DNA of 24,954 nt from a virus: positions 1-24,954 of the IMG/VR virus record IMGVR_UViG_3300042691_019258, one strand, 5' to 3'. A program made the translations under genes and the position numbers. Each line of letters starts with the position of its first letter. Positions within the stretch are counted from its first letter, which is position 1. The notes below the pieces were generated by a model. It searched no databases, had not been told where the DNA came from, and worked only from the letters and a program-made list of their open reading frames with translations. This document shows, one piece after another, positions 22,804 to 24,954 of the stretch.

Positions 22804-23002
22804 GGCACCAACTGGCGATTTGTGACAGATGCTCGTCAAACGGCAACACGTCCAGCGCAATGCATGCATTCCGCAATCGGCACTCGCCGTAGGCACGTCG
22901 CAGGCCAAGCACGGCGCTGCCGGTGAAGCTGCGGCCGGCGAACCGGAAGGGCTCCAAGGGCCAGCAGCCGGTGCCGAGGTAGTCGAAGCGCTGCAATGTC
23001 AT
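22778..23002 (-). CDS. Small hypothetical protein (74 aa)
   Basis: The product begins MTLQRFDYLGTGCWPLEPFR and contains FTGSAVLGLRRAYGECRLRNACIALDVLPFDEHLSQIASWC, a well-formed soluble domain with Cys and Trp residues. It starts inside the end of the preceding gene (ATGA-type overlap at 22999-23002) and overlaps the lipoprotein gene by 26 bp, so it is part of the coupled leftward operon. Conserved-looking helices argue that this frame is the real one here. I do not recognise a function. Confidence 0.7.
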   Translation of the reverse strand: MTLQRFDYLGTGCWPLEPFRFAGRSFTGSAVLGLRRAYGECRLRNACIALDVLPFDEHLSQIASWCHEDDNVPY

Positions 23003-23217
23003 CGCACCGCCCTCCTCGCGTGATGCAGAACCTGACGCAGCGCAGCCTCGAGCTTCGGTGCGGCGGCGTAGAGATCAGCATTGGTGTGCAACTCAAGGCC
23101 AGCGGCGATGAGCTGCCGGTAGCGGGAACGATGGCGGCTGCCGTGGATGCGCTCCCCTGCCCACTCACTGGCGGCGAAGCCGATGAGGGAGAGCGTGCGC
23201 GGGCTGATGCGGTTCAT
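22999..23217 (-). CDS. Small hypothetical protein (72 aa)
   Basis: The 72-residue product (MNRISPRTLSLIGFAASEWAG, then GSRHRSRYRQLIAAGLELHTNADLYAAAP and a basic helical tail) is predicted helical and basic. Both ends overlap the neighbours by 4 bp (ATGA), the signature of translational coupling. It has no signal peptide or membrane segment. Early phage regions commonly carry such small unknown genes. Confidence 0.65.
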   Translation of the reverse strand: MNRISPRTLSLIGFAASEWAGERIHGSRHRSRYRQLIAAGLELHTNADLYAAAPKLEAALRQVLHHARRAVR

Positions 23218-23459
23218 TCTCGGAACGGATCGGATTTGCGCGCGACCTCGCGGACGTGCTTGGTTGGGCGGTTATGCAGGACGCCGCTGTCGTACAGGCA
23301 GCACCATTCATGCGCGATGCGCGAGGCAATGTCGTCCCATGCCGTGCCGCCTTGCTCGTAGGCAGACGCGGCGATGGCAGCGAAGACTGCTTTGGGCGTA
23401 TCGTCGAACACGCGACCAAGATTGTCTTGGTAGACGTTGTGCAGGTTTTTGAGGTTCAT
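23214..23459 (-). CDS. Small hypothetical protein (81 aa)
   Basis: The start at 23459 lies 1 bp after the upstream stop (TAACATG). A longer in-frame version starting at 23624 would overlap the upstream gene for its first 55 residues and reads like a shadow. The protein (NLKNLHNVYQDNLGRVFDDT, PKAVFAAIAASAYEQGGTAWDD, SRIAHEWCCLYDSGVLHNRP) is helical, with a Cys pair and several His residues. It belongs to the leftward operon. Function is not recognised. Confidence 0.68.
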   Translation of the reverse strand: MNLKNLHNVYQDNLGRVFDDTPKAVFAAIAASAYEQGGTAWDDIASRIAHEWCCLYDSGVLHNRPTKHVREVARKSDPFRE

Positions 23460-23460
23460 G

Positions 23461-23748
23461 TTAGTCAACAACGATCTCGTTGCCATCATTGTCCCAAACG
23501 CGACCATTGAAGCTGACGTGCGCAATCTTTTTGCGCCCCTCGTAGATGTTGCCGCCCGTCCAGTTGCCGCCGCCAAGTTGGTTGCGGCGAATGAATGCGC
23601 TGCAGACCTTGGATGCTTCGGCAAAGCTGCTGACAGGCACGTTTTGCGTTTTGCCGCTTTCTTCTGGCTCGTTCCAATATCCGCCAGCGATGTCTGGATT
23701 GCTGCGGTGTGAGAGTTTGACGGTTAGCTGTTTGGTTGTGATGTTCAT
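23461..23748 (-). CDS. Small conserved-type protein with LGGGNW / NGRVWD motifs (95 aa)
   Basis: The start at 23748 is preceded by AACCACACA instead of a Shine-Dalgarno. The product begins MNITTKQLTVKLSHRSNPD and contains FAEASKVCSAFIRRNQLGGGNW and IYEGRKKIAHVSFNGRVWD. The pattern helix, N-x-LG-x-x-x-W, GG, then A-x-(I/V)-S-(Y/F)-NGR-x-W is one I recall in many small proteins of phages, plasmids and proteobacteria, with no known activity. It is the first gene of the leftward five-gene operon and has a promoter candidate 49-54 bp upstream. Confidence 0.75.
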   Translation of the reverse strand: MNITTKQLTVKLSHRSNPDIAGGYWNEPEESGKTQNVPVSSFAEASKVCSAFIRRNQLGGGNWTGGNIYEGRKKIAHVSFNGRVWDNDGNEIVVD

Positions 23749-23772
23749 ATGTGTGGTTGGTTGAACGTGGTA

Positions 23773-23802
23773 ATAATTAGTGTGTCTTGGTGCTGCCGTC
23801 AA
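23773..23802 (-). promoter_or_regulatory. Candidate promoter for the leftward operon
   Basis: Reading the minus strand, TTGACG (23802-23797) is followed by an 18-bp spacer and AATTAT (23778-23773). A TTGGT motif (plus-strand 23787-23791), the same half-site found repeatedly at the regulator promoters, lies in the spacer. The match is moderate. Confidence 0.4.
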
Positions 23803-23848
23803 TAGTTTTTCGCCATCTTTTTTGCAGATAGTTGCAAATGCCTGTCCC

Positions 23849-24106
23849 CTAGCCTGTTATCTCCCGCATTTTCTTGGCCCATCCGGCCACGTTGCGGATG
23901 AGCTGGGCGCGGAACTGCTCGGGGATCGGCCCGCCGAACGCCTCCTCGGCGTCCATGTAGTGCCGCAGCGCCATGGCCGAGTAGGGTCCGAGCTTGAGGT
24001 TGTTGGCCTCGGCTCGTTTCTCGACGCGCGCTTTGGTGCGGTCGTCCAGGTTAAGGTAGATGCCGCGCGTTGTTTTGGTGCGCGCGGGTTTAGTTTGGGT
24101 GCTCAT
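23849..24106 (-). CDS. Ribbon-helix-helix DNA-binding regulator, candidate repressor
   Basis: The 85-residue protein has a basic N-terminus (TKPARTKTTR). A beta strand RGIYLNLD (residues 14-21) precedes two helices (DRTKARVEKRAEANNL and YSAMALRHYMDAEEAF). This order is the Arc/MetJ/CopG-type fold that binds DNA as a dimer through the strand. A helical C-terminal extension (FRAQLIRNVAGWAKKMREITG) may add oligomerisation. It is transcribed leftward, away from a helix-turn-helix gene, in the place where temperate phages keep their repressor. Its leader carries AACCACACA. A promoter with a perfect TTGACA is upstream, with TTGGT half-sites around it suggesting autoregulation. Calling it the main repressor is inference. 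Confidence 0.75.
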   Translation of the reverse strand: MSTQTKPARTKTTRGIYLNLDDRTKARVEKRAEANNLKLGPYSAMALRHYMDAEEAFGGPIPEQFRAQLIRNVAGWAKKMREITG

Positions 24107-24129
24107 GTCTTTGTGTGGTTAACAACCAG

Positions 24130-24158
24130 ATCCTCTGTCTGCTTACCAACAATGTCAA
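24130..24158 (-). promoter_or_regulatory. Leftward promoter of the RHH regulator
   Basis: On the minus strand, a perfect TTGACA (24158-24153) with a 17-bp spacer leads to GAGGAT (24135-24130). The -10 keeps the key A at position 2 and T at position 6 but is otherwise weak. The spacer contains GTTGGTAAG, one of the half-sites shared across the divergent region. Transcription would start 15-20 bp upstream of the ATG. Confidence 0.45.
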
Positions 24159-24245
24159 ATGGGGTCTTTTGCCCATGCTCACACTTGGTAGAAAAATAAC
24201 TATTGCCAACTCCCGCCAACTTTGTTTTGTTGGTGACTTACCAAT
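24142..24245. promoter_or_regulatory. Operator-like ACCAA/TTGGT repeats between divergent regulators
   Basis: Four half-sites lie in the 137-bp intergenic region: ACCAA at 24145-24149, TTGGT at 24185-24189, TTGGT at 24230-24234 and ACCAA at 24240-24244. The first and last belong to a direct repeat CTTACCAA (24142-24149, 24237-24244). The last two form a palindrome TTGGT-5-ACCAA covering the start codon of the rightward gene. The arrangement suits binding by the RHH or HTH protein. A weak rightward promoter (TTGCCC 24169, AAAAAT 24192) may be present. Confidence 0.45.
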
Positions 24246-24435
24246 GAGCACCACACCTCACCAACTGCTCACAATGCGCGAAGCGGCGACCGCCCTGCGC
24301 GTGAGCTACAGCACGGCCCGCAAGTGGGTCTTAGACGGCCGGCTCCCGTCGATTGCCCTTGGGCAACGCACGCGCCGGATTCCCTCGCAGCAACTCGCAA
24401 AGTTCATTGCGAGCAACACGACAGGAGGCAACTAA
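24244..24435 (+). CDS. Helix-turn-helix protein, excisionase/MerR-like (63 aa)
   Basis: The start at 24244 is supported by GGTGA about 8 bp upstream and by domain length; an upstream in-frame ATG at 24115 adds 43 residues of promoter shadow. Residues 9-35 (LTMREAATALRVSYSTARKW, then VLDGRLP) are the winged-helix pattern of excisionases and MerR-like DNA binders. A wing with basic residues (GQRTRRIPSQQLAKFI) follows. It is divergent from the RHH gene and first in a rightward early operon. That suits either an excisionase directing prophage excision or a Cro-like switch protein. The two roles cannot be told apart by sequence alone. Confidence 0.75.
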   Translation: MSTTPHQLLTMREAATALRVSYSTARKWVLDGRLPSIALGQRTRRIPSQQLAKFIASNTTGGN

Positions 24436-24436
24436 T

Positions 24437-24559
24437 ATGACACTCCTTGAAGTCCTCTCCTACCTCACCGACCCGACGTTCGTCACCACGGCGTTCATCG
24501 TTGTCGGCGGCTTCCTCGCGCTGGAGCTGATCGACCAGATCGGAGGTCACCATGATTGA
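24437..24559 (+). CDS. Single-span membrane miniprotein (40 aa)
   Basis: ACAGGAGG (24421-24428) precedes the ATG at 24437, one base after the previous stop. The 40-residue product MTLLEVLSYLTDPTFV... has one transmembrane segment (about residues 14-32, TAFIVVGGFLALELI) and an acidic/His tail (DQIGGHHD). A longer in-frame ORF from 24353 overlaps the HTH gene and is rejected. Small single-span proteins in phage early regions can inhibit host membrane processes or interfere with superinfection, but nothing here is diagnostic. Confidence 0.6.
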   Translation: MTLLEVLSYLTDPTFVTTAFIVVGGFLALELIDQIGGHHD

Positions 24560-24878
24560 CCTCGCCTACGAGAAGCAACCGGACGCGCAGCAGATCGCCG
24601 AGATGCTGGTCGATGCGATCCACGGCGCCGTCGATGAACACAACGAGGAGGTTGCTGCGGCAGCCGAAGCGGCAACGCTGCAGTCGCCCATCCTCAAGCT
24701 GGTCAAGGAGCGCAATGAGGCTCGCCGCCTGTGCGCGCTGCTCGCTGCGGCGATGCCCGACCTCGCCTTCGCCGTGACCAGCCAGAAGGCGATGGATGCG
24801 GCCAACAACGAAATACACCAAGCGCTCATGGCTTACGTCAAGACGCGCAAGGAGTGGGACGAGAGGAGCTGGAAATGA
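24552..24878 (+). CDS. Helical hypothetical protein (108 aa)
   Basis: GGAGGT at 24541-24546 gives a good ribosome binding site, and the ATG overlaps the upstream stop by 8 bp. The product is entirely helical and Ala/Glu-rich (DAQQIAEMLVDAIHGAVDEHNEEVA, ILKLVKERNEARRLCALLAAAMPD), ending in a basic/Trp segment (RKEWDERSWK). Coiled-coil dimerisation is likely. It is part of the rightward early operon, and its stop overlaps the next start as ATGA. No family is recognised. Confidence 0.7.
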   Translation: MIDLAYEKQPDAQQIAEMLVDAIHGAVDEHNEEVAAAAEAATLQSPILKLVKERNEARRLCALLAAAMPDLAFAVTSQKAMDAANNEIHQALMAYVKTRKEWDERSWK

Positions 24879-24954
24879 GCGACCACGACGACCGCTGCGA
24901 TGACGAGGCAGCCGAAGGGCGCCGCTGGGACAGCGCAATAGACCGCGCTGCGCT
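24875..24954 (+). CDS. Start of a further early gene (runs off the window)
   Basis: An ATGA overlap with the preceding stop begins a new frame, MSDHDDRCDDEAAEGRRWDS, that stays open to the window end. It is strongly acidic with an Asp cluster. Only 26 residues are visible, so nothing more can be said than that the early operon continues. Confidence 0.5.
   Translation, partial: MSDHDDRCDDEAAEGRRWDSAIDRAA

Noticed and set aside
22829-23712. Several plus-strand frames of 60-130 codons opposite the leftward operon
   Set aside because: They lack ribosome binding sites and coherent composition, while the minus-strand genes show ATGA coupling and conserved-looking motifs.

Overview
The window reads as one continuous stretch of a temperate, short-tailed (podovirus-like) phage genome infecting a GC-rich Gram-negative bacterium. 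The Gram-negative inference rests on a spanin-like lipoprotein in the lysis cassette and a second lipobox protein in the lysogeny region. A Verrucomicrobiota-type host is possible from general feel only and should not be relied on. No ribosomal or metabolic host genes are visible.

Positions 1-20635 form a rightward late operon of tightly packed, often overlapping genes (ATGA, TAATG junctions). In order: the 3' end of a probable portal gene, a small protein, a long fibre and a gene coupled to it, a head-tail adaptor candidate, a second small protein, a lysis cassette (two small membrane proteins, a small lipoprotein, an amidase endolysin), a pectate-lyase-fold tailspike, two small proteins, a tail nozzle protein, two related fibre proteins, a small protein, an alpha-helical protein ending in a Peptidase_S74 intramolecular chaperone domain, three ejection-protein candidates, and a 2287-codon polyvalent protein with a zinc metallopeptidase motif. 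A small gene overlaps the end of the giant gene in another frame. Fibre and tailspike bodies are visibly more AT-rich than their surroundings, as expected for swapped host-range modules. Several intergenic gaps in this operon are made of 7-8 bp tandem repeats.

Positions 20636-21084 hold a strong sigma70-type promoter, a short transcribed stretch, a strong terminator, and what looks like an attP site: the 5' half of a tRNA-Phe(GAA) gene on the minus strand, flanked on both sides by repeated GCCAGA/TCTGGY arm-type sites and followed directly by a tyrosine integrase. Late genes and integrase lie on either side of this candidate attP, so the sequence probably represents a circular, replicating or virion form (or tandem copies) rather than a simple integrated prophage.

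Positions 21085-24954 are the integration, lysogeny and early region. It contains the integrase, a 42-codon gene with its own promoter and terminator, a leftward operon of five small genes ending in a PEGA-like lipoprotein, and a leftward ribbon-helix-helix regulator divergent from a rightward excisionase-like helix-turn-helix gene. Further small rightward genes run off the window. The RHH/HTH pair with shared ACCAA/TTGGT repeats is the likely lysis-lysogeny switch.
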